DNA of 43,399 nt, from positions 1-43,399 of the forward strand of contig NZ_JAFKEC010000048.1 in NCBI RefSeq assembly GCF_017848315.1. The letters are read 5' to 3'. Position 1 is the stretch's first letter; every line of letters begins with the position of its first letter. Source of the DNA: Pseudomonas palmensis (lineage in GTDB: Bacteria > Pseudomonadota > Gammaproteobacteria > Pseudomonadales > Pseudomonadaceae). This document shows, piece after piece, positions 33,940-41,329 of the stretch. The notes under the pieces were generated by a model. That model made no database searches. It saw only the letters and a program-made list of their open reading frames with translations, and was not told the DNA's origin. The position numbers and the translations under genes are program-made.

Positions 33940-34587
33940 ATGCATAAAATCACCGTAGTCATCGCCGATGACCACCCGATCGTGCTGTTTGGCGTACGCG
34001 AACTCATCAAGTCCGACCCGCGCTTCGAGGTGGTTGGCGAAGCGGGCAGCTCCACCGAACTGATCAACGTGCTGCACGACAAGCAGCCCCAGATCCTGAT
34101 CACCGACTACAACATGCCGGAGAGTTCCCAGTATGGCGACGGCCTGCGGCTGATCACCTACCTGACGCGCAACTTCCCCGCGCTGCGCGTGCTGGTGCTG
34201 ACGATGGTGTCCAACAGCCTCATCCTCACGCGGCTTTACAATCTGGGCGTGGCGGGCGTGATCGACAAGCGCACGGTGAACGAAGAGTTGCTGCGCGCAC
34301 TGGAAGCCTTGAGCCAGAACCGCATCTACAAGCTGGCGCCGGCGAACCGGAACTCGGTGATCGACAACGGCTACCAGATCGACGAGCGCATGGCTTCGCT
34401 TTCCACCCGCGAAGTGGAGATCCTGCGTCTGTTCGTGTCGGGCATGAGCCTGCGCGACATCGCGATCAATCAGAATCGCAGCCCCAAGACCATCAGCACG
34501 CAAAAGATCGCGGCCATGCGCAAGCTGGATGTGCGCAGCGACCAGGAGCTGGTCTCGTACTGCCTGGAGGCCAACCTGTTCCAGTAG
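33940..34587 (+). CDS. RcsB-like response regulator (REC-LuxR HTH)
   Basis: A 215-residue regulator closely resembling enterobacterial RcsB. It shares VIADDHPIVLFGVRELI, LITDYNMP with phospho-acceptor Asp56 (the same number as in RcsB), YGDGLRLITYLTRNFP and VLTMVSN. The C-terminal helix-turn-helix has STREVEILRLFVSGMSL and RSPKTISTQKIAAMRKLDV, including the recognition helix KTIS-QK-AM-KL of RcsB. ATG at 33940 has GGAG 7 bases upstream and is preferred over an in-frame start at 33910. It is 43 bases after the HPt kinase stop, so probably the third gene of the operon. It is the best candidate to bind the four RcsB-box-like elements in the island. The relation to RcsB is from remembered sequence, not a search. 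Confidence 0.92.
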   Translation: MHKITVVIADDHPIVLFGVRELIKSDPRFEVVGEAGSSTELINVLHDKQPQILITDYNMPESSQYGDGLRLITYLTRNFPALRVLVLTMVSNSLILTRLYNLGVAGVIDKRTVNEELLRALEALSQNRIYKLAPANRNSVIDNGYQIDERMASLSTREVEILRLFVSGMSLRDIAINQNRSPKTISTQKIAAMRKLDVRSDQELVSYCLEANLFQ

Positions 34588-34598
34588 GCGTGCCCGCG

Positions 34599-34618
34599 TT
34601 TTCAGGTTTGCCTGATGG
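34599..34618 (+). promoter_or_regulatory. RcsB-box-like shared element, copy 4 (orphan 111-residue gene)
   Basis: TTTTCAGGTTTGCCTGATGG. It contains the symmetrical CAGG-TTTG-CCTG and matches the RcsB consensus at 10 of 14 core positions. It begins 12 bases after the regulator stop and 63 bases before the next ATG. Confidence 0.6.
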
Positions 34619-34681
34619 CACGGGGCCCGGCTGTATCGTTCAATGGCGTCAAGCGACGGCAGCATTCCACAGGAGGCAATC

Positions 34682-35017
34682 ATGGCGCCCGATCTTGAGC
34701 AGCGATACCCCGACAGCGTGCGGACAATCTTCATTTCACACAGCGAGACAGCGGATGTTCGCCAGTTCATAGGGCAGTACATCGACAGCCGTTGCCTGCG
34801 TTGCAGCCCTGCGGTGTGGAACATGGTCCTCGCCGTACTGGCGGACTACCCGGGTGAAGCACCGGTGCGCCTGTACGAGCTCAATGCCTGGCTTGACCAC
34901 ACACTGAGCAGACGCCCCTTTTACCGGCCAAGTGCACACCTGCTGCAGCTGGTGGTCAGCAATCAGCACATCCCTGCACCCAGCGACCGGGTCGGCGGGG
35001 CGTCGACCGTGCAGTAA
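34682..35017 (+). CDS. Uncharacterised 111-residue protein of the signalling island
   Basis: I do not recognise this protein. It is 111 residues, has no signal peptide or membrane segment, and looks mainly helical through the middle (VWNMVLAVLADYPGEAPVRL, ELNAWLDHTL). Cys38 and Cys41 form a CxxC pair (RCLRCS). A strong AGGAGG ribosome site precedes ATG 34682 at good spacing. Its own RcsB-box-like element (copy 4) lies upstream, which makes it a likely target or feedback partner of the regulator next door. It is convergent with the EF-G gene, 12 bases away. No function should be assumed. Confidence 0.75.
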   Translation: MAPDLEQRYPDSVRTIFISHSETADVRQFIGQYIDSRCLRCSPAVWNMVLAVLADYPGEAPVRLYELNAWLDHTLSRRPFYRPSAHLLQLVVSNQHIPAPSDRVGGASTVQ

Positions 35018-35029
35018 TCGCGCGACGAC

Positions 35030-37135
35030 CTAGCCCTGCTTTTTGATGATGGCATCGGCCACGCTCGCCGGCGCCTCGGCATACTTGGTGAACTCCATGG
35101 TGTAGCTGGCGCGGCCCTGGGTCATCGAGCGCATCTGCGTCGAATAGCCGAACATCTCGCCCAGCGGCACGTCGGCGCGGATCACCTTGCCGGCCGGGGT
35201 GTCTTCGCCTTCCTGGATCAGCCCGCGGCGCCGGCTGAGGTCGCCGAGGATGTCGCCCTGGTACTCCTCGGGGGTCACCACCTCGACCTTCATCACCGGC
35301 TCCAGCAGCACCGCGCCGCCTTTCTGCGCCAGTTGCTTGGTGGCCATCGACGCCGCCACCTTGAACGCCATCTCGTTGGAGTCGACATCGTGGTACGAGC
35401 CGTCGAACACCGTGGCCTTCAGGCCGATCAGCGGGTAGCCGGCCAGCACGCCGTTCTTCATCTGCTCCTCGATGCCTTTCTGGATCGCCGGGATGTACTC
35501 GCGCGGTATGACGCCGCCGACCACCTCGTTGACGAACTCCAAGCCTTCCTTGCCTTCCTCGGCCGGGGCGAAGCGGATCCAGCAGTGCCCGTACTGGCCG
35601 CGCCCGCCAGACTGGCGCACGAACTTGCCTTCGATCTCGCAGGTGTTGCGGATTTTCTCGCGGTAGGCCACCTGCGGCTTGCCCACATTGGCCTCGACGC
35701 CGAATTCGCGGCGCATGCGGTCGACGATGATGTCCAGGTGCAACTCGCCCATGCCGGAGATGATCGTCTGCGCGGTTTCTTCATCGGTGCGCACGCGAAA
35801 TGACGGGTCTTCCTGGGCCAGCTTGCTCAGGGCGATGCCCATCTTCTCCTGGTCGGCCTTGGTCCTGGGTTCCACGGCCACCGAGATCACCGGGTCGGGG
35901 AAGTCCATGCGTTCGAGGATGATCGGCTGGTTGATGTCGCACAGAGTGTCGCCGGTGGTCACGTCCTTCATGCCGATCAGTGCGGCAATGTCGCCGGCGC
36001 ACACCGCCTTGATCTCGGCGCGCTGGTTGGCGTGCATCTGCACCATGCGGCCCACGCGCTCCTTCTTGCCCTTGACCGAGTTGAGTACCGCATCGCCCGA
36101 GTTCAGTACCCCGGAGTACACCCGGGCGAAGGTCAGGGTGCCGACAAAGGGGTCGGTGGCAATCTTGAAGGCCAGCGCCGAGAACGGCTCGCTGTCGTCG
36201 GCATGGCGCTCCAGGTGCCGGTCTTCATGATCCGGGTCGGTGCCGTTGATGGAGGGGATCTCGGACGGGGCGGGCAGGTAGTCGATCACCGCGTCGAGCA
36301 TCAGCGGCACGCCCTTGTTCTTGAACGACGACCCGCAGATGGCCGGCACGATCTCGTTGTTGAGGGTGCGCTGGCGCAGCCCGGCCTTGATCTGCTCGTT
36401 GTCGAGTTCGGTGCCGTTGAGGTACAGCTCCATGAACTCGTCGTTGGCCTCGGCGGCGGCCTCGATCATGTGCGCACGCCACTCGGTGGCCAGCTCCAGC
36501 ATGTCGGCCGGTATCGCCTCTTCGCGGTAGCTGGTGCCGTTGTCGGCCTCGTTCCAGTAGATGGCCTTCATCTTCACCAGGTCGATCTGGCCGATGAAGT
36601 GCTCCTCGGCGCCGATGGCCAGCTGGATCGGCACCGGGTGGTGGCCCAGGCGCTTGTCGATCTGTTTGACCACGCGCAGGAAGTCCGCGCCCTGGCGGTC
36701 CATCTTGTTGACGTAGGCCAGGCGCGGCACATGGTACTTGTTGGCCTGGCGCCACACCGTCTCGGACTGCGGCTCGACCCCGTCGGCGCCGCTGAACACC
36801 ACCACCGCGCCATCGAGCACGCGCAGCGAGCGCTCCACCTCGATGGTGAAGTCGACGTGGCCGGGGGTATCGATGATGTTGAAGCGGAATTTCTCGGGGA
36901 ACTGCTTGGTCGAGCCCTGCCAGAAGGCGGTGGTGGCGGCGGAGGTGATGGTGATGCCGCGCTCCTGTTCCTGGGCCATCCAGTCCATGGTCGCGGCGCC
37001 GTCGTGCACTTCGCCCATCTTGTGGTTGACCCCGGTGTAGAACAGGATGCGTTCGGTGGTGGTGGTCTTGCCCGCGTCGACGTGGGCGACAATGCCGATA
37101 TTGCGGTACAGCTCGATGGGGGTGGTGCGCGCCAT
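35030..37135 (-). CDS. fusA: Translation elongation factor G (second copy, outside the str operon)
   Basis: A 701-residue EF-G, full length with all five domains. The GTPase motifs are G1 AHVDAGKT (17-24), G2 RGITIT, G3 DTPGH (89-93) and G4 NKMD (143-146). Later domains include SGMGELHLDIIVDRM, GGRGQYGHCWI and FGYSTQMRSMTQGRAS. It is not flanked by rpsL, rpsG or tuf, so it is probably the stand-alone paralogue known in pseudomonads (FusB/FusA2 type). In P. aeruginosa the two EF-Gs divide translocation and ribosome recycling; which role this one has is not readable here. AGGTGA precedes the ATG at 37135. Confidence 0.95.
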   Translation of the reverse strand: MARTTPIELYRNIGIVAHVDAGKTTTTERILFYTGVNHKMGEVHDGAATMDWMAQEQERGITITSAATTAFWQGSTKQFPEKFRFNIIDTPGHVDFTIEVERSLRVLDGAVVVFSGADGVEPQSETVWRQANKYHVPRLAYVNKMDRQGADFLRVVKQIDKRLGHHPVPIQLAIGAEEHFIGQIDLVKMKAIYWNEADNGTSYREEAIPADMLELATEWRAHMIEAAAEANDEFMELYLNGTELDNEQIKAGLRQRTLNNEIVPAICGSSFKNKGVPLMLDAVIDYLPAPSEIPSINGTDPDHEDRHLERHADDSEPFSALAFKIATDPFVGTLTFARVYSGVLNSGDAVLNSVKGKKERVGRMVQMHANQRAEIKAVCAGDIAALIGMKDVTTGDTLCDINQPIILERMDFPDPVISVAVEPRTKADQEKMGIALSKLAQEDPSFRVRTDEETAQTIISGMGELHLDIIVDRMRREFGVEANVGKPQVAYREKIRNTCEIEGKFVRQSGGRGQYGHCWIRFAPAEEGKEGLEFVNEVVGGVIPREYIPAIQKGIEEQMKNGVLAGYPLIGLKATVFDGSYHDVDSNEMAFKVAASMATKQLAQKGGAVLLEPVMKVEVVTPEEYQGDILGDLSRRRGLIQEGEDTPAGKVIRADVPLGEMFGYSTQMRSMTQGRASYTMEFTKYAEAPASVADAIIKKQG

Positions 37136-37232
37136 GGTCGTTCACCTGTGCAAAAGGCGGGCAGCCTGTGGCCCGGGTTCTTCCAGTTAAGCAGAAGAAT
37201 GCACGGCTGCTGCTACCGGTCGGCGCGTGTGT

Positions 37233-37622
37233 TCAGACCTCCACGGTGTAGTTCAGGCCCAGCTCGTCGCCGGGCAGGCCGCGTATGCCCCAGTTTTCGC
37301 GGGGGGTCTCGAACAGGGTGATCTCGATGTCCTGGGCGCCGATGCCGGTGTGCTCGCCGATGCGCTGGAACAGTTGGCGGATGAGGTCTTTCTTTGCGGC
37401 GCTGGAGCGGCCTTCGAACAGGCTGATCTCGATGATCAGGTAGTGTTCGCTGCGGTCGTCGGGGTAGAGGAAGTCGGCGGGGTCCAGGGCCAGGTAGCGC
37501 TGGAAGCGTTTTTCCGGCGGGTACTGCAGGGCGCTCATCACCGCGCCATGGATGGCTTCGGCAAGGGCAGGGCGGTGCTGGTCGAGGGTGGTGCGCAATC
37601 CATAGATCTTGATCTGGGCCAT
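37233..37622 (-). CDS. Tautomerase-superfamily protein lacking Pro1
   Basis: A 129-residue protein with the tautomerase (4-oxalocrotonate tautomerase/MIF) fold pattern: an N-terminal beta strand AQIKIYGLR, helix, SEHYLIIEISLFEGRSSAAK, and a second helix KKDLIRQLFQRIGEHTGIGA. Members normally use Pro1 after Met removal as catalytic base. Here residue 2 is Ala (MAQIKIY), so canonical tautomerase chemistry is doubtful. Start at 37622 matches the start of the fold; frames further upstream run through a REP element. It is upstream of the EF-G gene on the same strand, 97 bases away. Confidence 0.85.
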   Translation of the reverse strand: MAQIKIYGLRTTLDQHRPALAEAIHGAVMSALQYPPEKRFQRYLALDPADFLYPDDRSEHYLIIEISLFEGRSSAAKKDLIRQLFQRIGEHTGIGAQDIEITLFETPRENWGIRGLPGDELGLNYTVEV

Positions 37623-37668
37623 GCTGACGTTCCGTGTAGGGCGGGGGGAGGTGCATCGTGGCCGATGG

Positions 37669-37738
37669 CCCTGGCGCCGGCAAGGCTGGCTGCTGCAGAG
37701 AACGCCGAACCTGTAGGAGCCGGCCTTGCCGGCGAAAG
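37669..37738. repeat. GCCGGC-type REP pair
   Basis: A degenerate unit, GCGCCGGCAAGGCTGGC (starting near 37674), faces an intact unit, GTAGGAGCCGGCCTTGCCGG (starting near 37713). It lies between the ACT gene and the tautomerase gene. Confidence 0.85.
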
Positions 37739-37750
37739 CCCCTGCTATCA

Positions 37751-38149
37751 TCAGGCCCCCGCCGCCAACCCTTCCAGCACCGCCATCGCCCGCTGCGCAT
37801 CGGCCTGCGCGACGAAGATATGGTCATGGTAGAACGCGGCCACCACGTTGCAGCTGATGCCGGCCTGGCCCAGCGCCGTGGCGAACGCCGCGGTCAGGCC
37901 CACCGCCTCCAGCGACGAATGCACCGTCAGGGTGATCCACGCGGCCTCGTAGCTGAAAGGCAGTTTCAGCGCCTCGGCCCGCCCACGCGACACGATCACC
38001 GTCAGCCCCTCCTGCTCGCGAAAACTGCCGATCACCTCGTCAGGCTGCAGCCCCGACCAGTCGGCCAGCGTGCAGAACACGTAGCTGCCTTCATTCAACT
38101 GCGGCCGCATGCTGCGCAACAGCGTGGCCAGACTTGTTTCACCCGACAT
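37751..38149 (-). CDS. ACT-domain protein
   Basis: A 132-residue protein of the ACT-domain group annotated in many pseudomonads as a stand-alone ACT protein. It opens ETSLATLLRSMRPQLNEGSY and continues with VFCTLADWSGLQPDEVIG, EEGLTVIVSR-like strand (EGLTVIVSRGRAEALKLPF), WITLTVHSSLEAVGLTAAFA and a final ISCNVVAAFYHDHIFV. ACT folds bind amino acids; no enzyme is attached. ATG at 38149 has GGGG upstream at moderate spacing and starts the family sequence. It sits just after a terminator (38164-38196) that closes the upstream operon, so it probably has its own promoter. Confidence 0.85.
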   Translation of the reverse strand: MSGETSLATLLRSMRPQLNEGSYVFCTLADWSGLQPDEVIGSFREQEGLTVIVSRGRAEALKLPFSYEAAWITLTVHSSLEAVGLTAAFATALGQAGISCNVVAAFYHDHIFVAQADAQRAMAVLEGLAAGA

Positions 38150-38163
38150 GATCGTGCCCCTGC

Positions 38164-38196
38164 AAAAGAAATCGGCCGCCAGTCTGGCAGCCGATT
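38164..38196 (-). terminator. Rho-independent terminator of the dehydroquinate/Gfo operon
   Basis: On the minus strand AATCGGCTGCCAG pairs with CTGGCGGCCGATT (one mismatched pair), followed by TCTTTT. It lies about 54 bases after the stop of the Gfo/Idh/MocA gene at 38250. Confidence 0.85.
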
Positions 38197-38249
38197 GTTG
38201 ATCAGCAAAATCAATTCTGCTGGGCCTGCATAAGTGCAGCTTCTGGCGT

Positions 38250-39413
38250 TCAGGCCTGCGTCCAGCGCCCATCCGCCGCATCCGAGCGCACGCAGGCATC
38301 AATGAAGCGCATGCCGCGTACCCCATCCTCGGCCGTCGGGCACAGCAGCGACTGCGCGCTCGGCGCACGGTGCTCGCGGCGCGCCATGATCCGCTCGGCC
38401 GCCTCGCTGTAGATGTTGGCGAACGCCTCCAGCAGCCCCTCCGGCTGGCCCGCCTTGATTCGCGTCGACAACCTGGCCGACTCGCTCAGCCAGGCCTCGC
38501 CACGGCGCAGGATCTGGTGCGGCTGGTCCTGATGACGCAGCTCCAGCCGGTCGGGTTCCTCTTGATGCCAGTACAGCGACCCGGTGGAGCCGAACACGCG
38601 CAACTGCAGGCCATGCCGGTGCCCGGCCGCCACGAAGCTGGCCCACAGCATGCCCCGTGCGCCATTCTGCAGGCGCAGCTTCACGTGTGCGTTGTCGTCC
38701 GACTGGCGCCCCGGCACCAGGGTGCTCAGCTCGGCCGACACTTCGCTGACCTCCTGCCCGGTGACAAAGCGCAGCAACTGGTGGGCATGCACGCCCACAT
38801 CCGCCAGCACCGATGAGGCCCCGGCCTGGGCCGGGTCGGTGCGCCAGGCCAGCGCCTTGACCCCTTGCTGCTCCAGCGGGTGGGTGCCGAAGGCGCTGGC
38901 GTGTTCCACCTGCACCAGGCGCACCTCGCCGATGGCGCCGCGCGCGATCAGCTCGCGGGCTTCGCGCACCAATGGGTAGCCACTGTAGTTGTGGGTCAGC
39001 AGGTGCAGCGCGGGGCCCTTGCGTGCGCGTTCAAGCAGTTGCTGCGCCTCGGCCAGGCTCGAGGCCAGCGGCTTGTCGCAGATCACGTCGATGCCCTGGT
39101 CGAGAAACGCCAGGCTGGCCGGCACGTGCACCGCGTTGGGCGCCATGATCGCCACCGCCTGCACGCCATCGGCGCGCGCGGCTTCGGCCACGGCCATGCG
39201 CTGGAAGTCCGGGTACACCCGCTCCGGCGCTACGCCGTAGGCCTGGGCAGCGGCGCGGTTGCGTGCCGGGTCGCGGGCGAAGACCCCGGCCACCAGTTCG
39301 AAGTGCCCGTCCAGTTGCGCGGCGTAGCGGTGGGTGGCGCCGATCGACGACTCCAGGCCGCCGCCGACAAAACCCAGGCGCAGGCGCTGGCTGGGGTTGG
39401 CTACGGTTTTCAT
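38250..39413 (-). CDS. Gfo/Idh/MocA-family oxidoreductase (operon gene 4)
   Basis: A 387-residue NAD(P)-dependent dehydrogenase for a cyclic polyol, sugar or related substrate. The Rossmann motif GFVGGGLESSIGATH starts near residue 14; IMAPNAVHVP and VICDKPLASS (usual EKP replaced by DKP, Lys retained) follow; LADVGVHAHQLLRFV holds the substrate-side Asp/His pair. Its ATG overlaps the stop of the aroQ gene by 4 bases (39410-39413), so translation is coupled. In context with 3-dehydroquinate dehydratase and an MHS-type transporter, quinate, shikimate or a similar cyclitol is plausible, but substrate is not shown by sequence. A terminator follows. Confidence 0.88.
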   Translation of the reverse strand: MKTVANPSQRLRLGFVGGGLESSIGATHRYAAQLDGHFELVAGVFARDPARNRAAAQAYGVAPERVYPDFQRMAVAEAARADGVQAVAIMAPNAVHVPASLAFLDQGIDVICDKPLASSLAEAQQLLERARKGPALHLLTHNYSGYPLVREARELIARGAIGEVRLVQVEHASAFGTHPLEQQGVKALAWRTDPAQAGASSVLADVGVHAHQLLRFVTGQEVSEVSAELSTLVPGRQSDDNAHVKLRLQNGARGMLWASFVAAGHRHGLQLRVFGSTGSLYWHQEEPDRLELRHQDQPHQILRRGEAWLSESARLSTRIKAGQPEGLLEAFANIYSEAAERIMARREHRAPSAQSLLCPTAEDGVRGMRFIDACVRSDAADGRWTQA

Positions 39414-39865
39414 TGCACGGCTCCTTGCGCGGTGCGCTGCAGGTGGGCGAAGTGGTTGATGGCCAGCACGTAGCCATGGGTGCCGAACCCGGCCAGTACC
39501 GCCTGGGCCACCAGCGACACATAGGAGTGGTGGCGGAAGGCTTCACGCTTGTGCACGTTGGAAATGTGCACCTCGATCACCGGCACCTCGGCGGCGATCA
39601 GCGCGTCGTGGATCGCCACCGAGGTATGGGTCCAGGCACCGGGGTTGATCACGATGCCGGCCACGCGGCCACGGGCCTGGTGAATCCAGTCGATCATCTG
39701 GCCCTCGTGGTTGGTCTGGTGGAACTCGATGTCCAGGTCCAGTCGTTGGCCGGCGCTGTGGCACAGCGCCTGCACATCGGCCAGGGTTTCGCGGCCGTAC
39801 ACCTCGGGCTGGCGCAGGCCGAGCATGTTGAGGTTGGGGCCATTGAGCACGAGCAGGGTCTTCAT
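39410..39865 (-). CDS. aroQ: Type II 3-dehydroquinate dehydratase
   Basis: A 151-residue AroQ dehydratase that interconverts 3-dehydroquinate and 3-dehydroshikimate. LLVLNGPNLNMLGLRQPEVY with catalytic Tyr23, the arginine of the lid (Arg18), INPGAWTHTS, and EVHISNVHKREAFRHHSY with His100, Arg107 and Arg111 are intact. It overlaps the genes on both sides by 4 bases (ATGA junctions), so it is embedded in a catabolic operon rather than in the shikimate biosynthesis set. The likely role is quinate or related cyclitol breakdown. Confidence 0.95.
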   Translation of the reverse strand: MKTLLVLNGPNLNMLGLRQPEVYGRETLADVQALCHSAGQRLDLDIEFHQTNHEGQMIDWIHQARGRVAGIVINPGAWTHTSVAIHDALIAAEVPVIEVHISNVHKREAFRHHSYVSLVAQAVLAGFGTHGYVLAINHFAHLQRTAQGAVQ

Positions 39866-41259
39866 TGGGCGGTTTCCGTAGCAGGGGTGGTGCGCAGAGC
39901 CTTGGCCCGCAGCGCGTCATACACGGGTTTGTCGAGGGCCACGGCGTCCGGCTTGCCGAGCTGGTCCAGGGGCGTGCGGTAGGTTTCCGGAGCGCTCCAG
40001 GCAGCCAAGGCCGAAATGGCGGTGACCGCGCAGGTGATGGCGCCGATCAGCAGCGGCACGTTGTTCGAGCCGGGCGGGGCCACGGCGGTGAACAGCGCCG
40101 GAAGCAGGGCGGTGATCATGTAGCCGACGTTCTGCGCGATGGCCATGGCCGACACGCGGTAGTGGGTCTGGAACTGTTCGGGGAAGAAGCTGGGGAAGAT
40201 CGCGTTGTAGCCCTGGTAGACCATGCCCCACATCAGCAGCGAGGCGCCGAACGCCAGCGGCAGGTTGTGCAGGCTGATGGCATACAGGTAGACGAACGAC
40301 ATCAGCCCGCAGCCCAGTGCGCTGCCGATGATCAGCGGGCGCCGGCCGATGCGGTCGGAGAGGTTGCCCACGAACGGGATCACCAGTACCGCGACGATGT
40401 TGCCCACCACCGGAATCCACAGGTACACGCTCTTGTCGAAGCCTACGCCATAGGCCGGCTGCACCGCGTAGGCGGCGCCGAAGATGGTGGTCACCACCGG
40501 GATCACGTTCATCAGCGACACGCCGAACACCACCAGCATGCCGCGCCAGCTGTAGGTGAAGGCATCGCGGATCGGCGAGCGCGCGGTCTGCTTGGCGGCC
40601 ACCTTGAAGGCCTCGGGCTCCTTGACCTCGCGGCGAATGATGTAGGCGGCGATCAGCACCGCGGCGCTGAGCAGGAACGGGATGCGCCAGCCCCAGCTGT
40701 TGAAGGCGTCGCTGGGCATGAAGTACGCCAGCGGCAGGAACACCGCCGCTGCCATCACCTGGCCGGCCTGTACGCCCTGCAGGGTGAAGCTGGCAAAGAA
40801 GCCGCGGCGCCCGGGCGGTGCGTGTTCGAGAATCATCGAGCTGGCCCCGGCGATCTCGCCGGCCACCGCAAAGCCCTGCACCAGGCGCAGCACCACCAGC
40901 AGCGCCGGCGCCCAGTAGCCGATCTGCTCGAAGGTCGGCAGCAGGCCCACGGCCATGGTCGCGATGCCCATCAGAAACATGCACAGCAGCAACACGTTCT
41001 TGCGCCCGCGGGTGTCGCCCCAGTGGCCGAGCACGAAGGCCCCGACCGGGCGCGCCAGGTAGCCCACGCCATAGGTGGCCAGGGAGGCGAAGATGGCCAG
41101 CTTGAGGTCGGTGCTGGGGAAGAAGATCTGCGGGAAGATCAGCGCCGCGGCCTGGGCATAGATGAAGAAGTCGTAGTACTCCAGCGCGGAGCCGACCCAA
41201 CCGCTGGCGGTGGCTTTGCGGGTTTGGCGCGCACTGTGCGCGGCGTCATGTGTGGCCAT
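39862..41259 (-). CDS. MFS transporter, metabolite:H+ symporter (shikimate/alpha-ketoglutarate) type
   Basis: A 465-residue 12-helix MFS permease of the MHS family. It opens with SGWVGSALEYYDFFIYAQAA, typical of ShiA/KgtP/ProP relatives, and carries the loop 2-3 motif GHWGDTRGRKNVLL and the later repeat GNLSDRIGRRPLIIG. Family substrates are shikimate, citrate, alpha-ketoglutarate and osmolytes. With aroQ overlapping its stop by 4 bases, a cyclic carboxylate such as quinate, shikimate or dehydroshikimate is the leading guess. It is the second gene of the minus-strand operon, 70 bases after the upstream Gfo/Idh/MocA gene. Confidence 0.92.
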   Translation of the reverse strand: MATHDAAHSARQTRKATASGWVGSALEYYDFFIYAQAAALIFPQIFFPSTDLKLAIFASLATYGVGYLARPVGAFVLGHWGDTRGRKNVLLLCMFLMGIATMAVGLLPTFEQIGYWAPALLVVLRLVQGFAVAGEIAGASSMILEHAPPGRRGFFASFTLQGVQAGQVMAAAVFLPLAYFMPSDAFNSWGWRIPFLLSAAVLIAAYIIRREVKEPEAFKVAAKQTARSPIRDAFTYSWRGMLVVFGVSLMNVIPVVTTIFGAAYAVQPAYGVGFDKSVYLWIPVVGNIVAVLVIPFVGNLSDRIGRRPLIIGSALGCGLMSFVYLYAISLHNLPLAFGASLLMWGMVYQGYNAIFPSFFPEQFQTHYRVSAMAIAQNVGYMITALLPALFTAVAPPGSNNVPLLIGAITCAVTAISALAAWSAPETYRTPLDQLGKPDAVALDKPVYDALRAKALRTTPATETAQ

Positions 41260-41329
41260 CGCAATTCTCCGTTTGTTGTTTTTATTGGGGGCACGCAGGC
41301 GTCCCGGCGCAGGGCCGGGGCACCGATGT

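Noticed and set aside
25795..34618. Interpreting the four TTTTAAGG...CTGAT elements as FliA (sigma-28) promoters for motility genes
   Set aside because: The GCCTGATA part resembles the -10 GCCGATAA, but it has an extra base and lies only a few bases from the TTTTAAG part, far from the roughly 15-base spacing needed. The conserved block is one compact palindrome-like unit, as expected of an operator.
25795..34618. The four elements being REP/BIME copies
   Set aside because: They share no GCGGGC or GCCGGC core, lack strong hairpins, and occur only upstream of signalling genes, whereas REP units here are scattered at gene ends.
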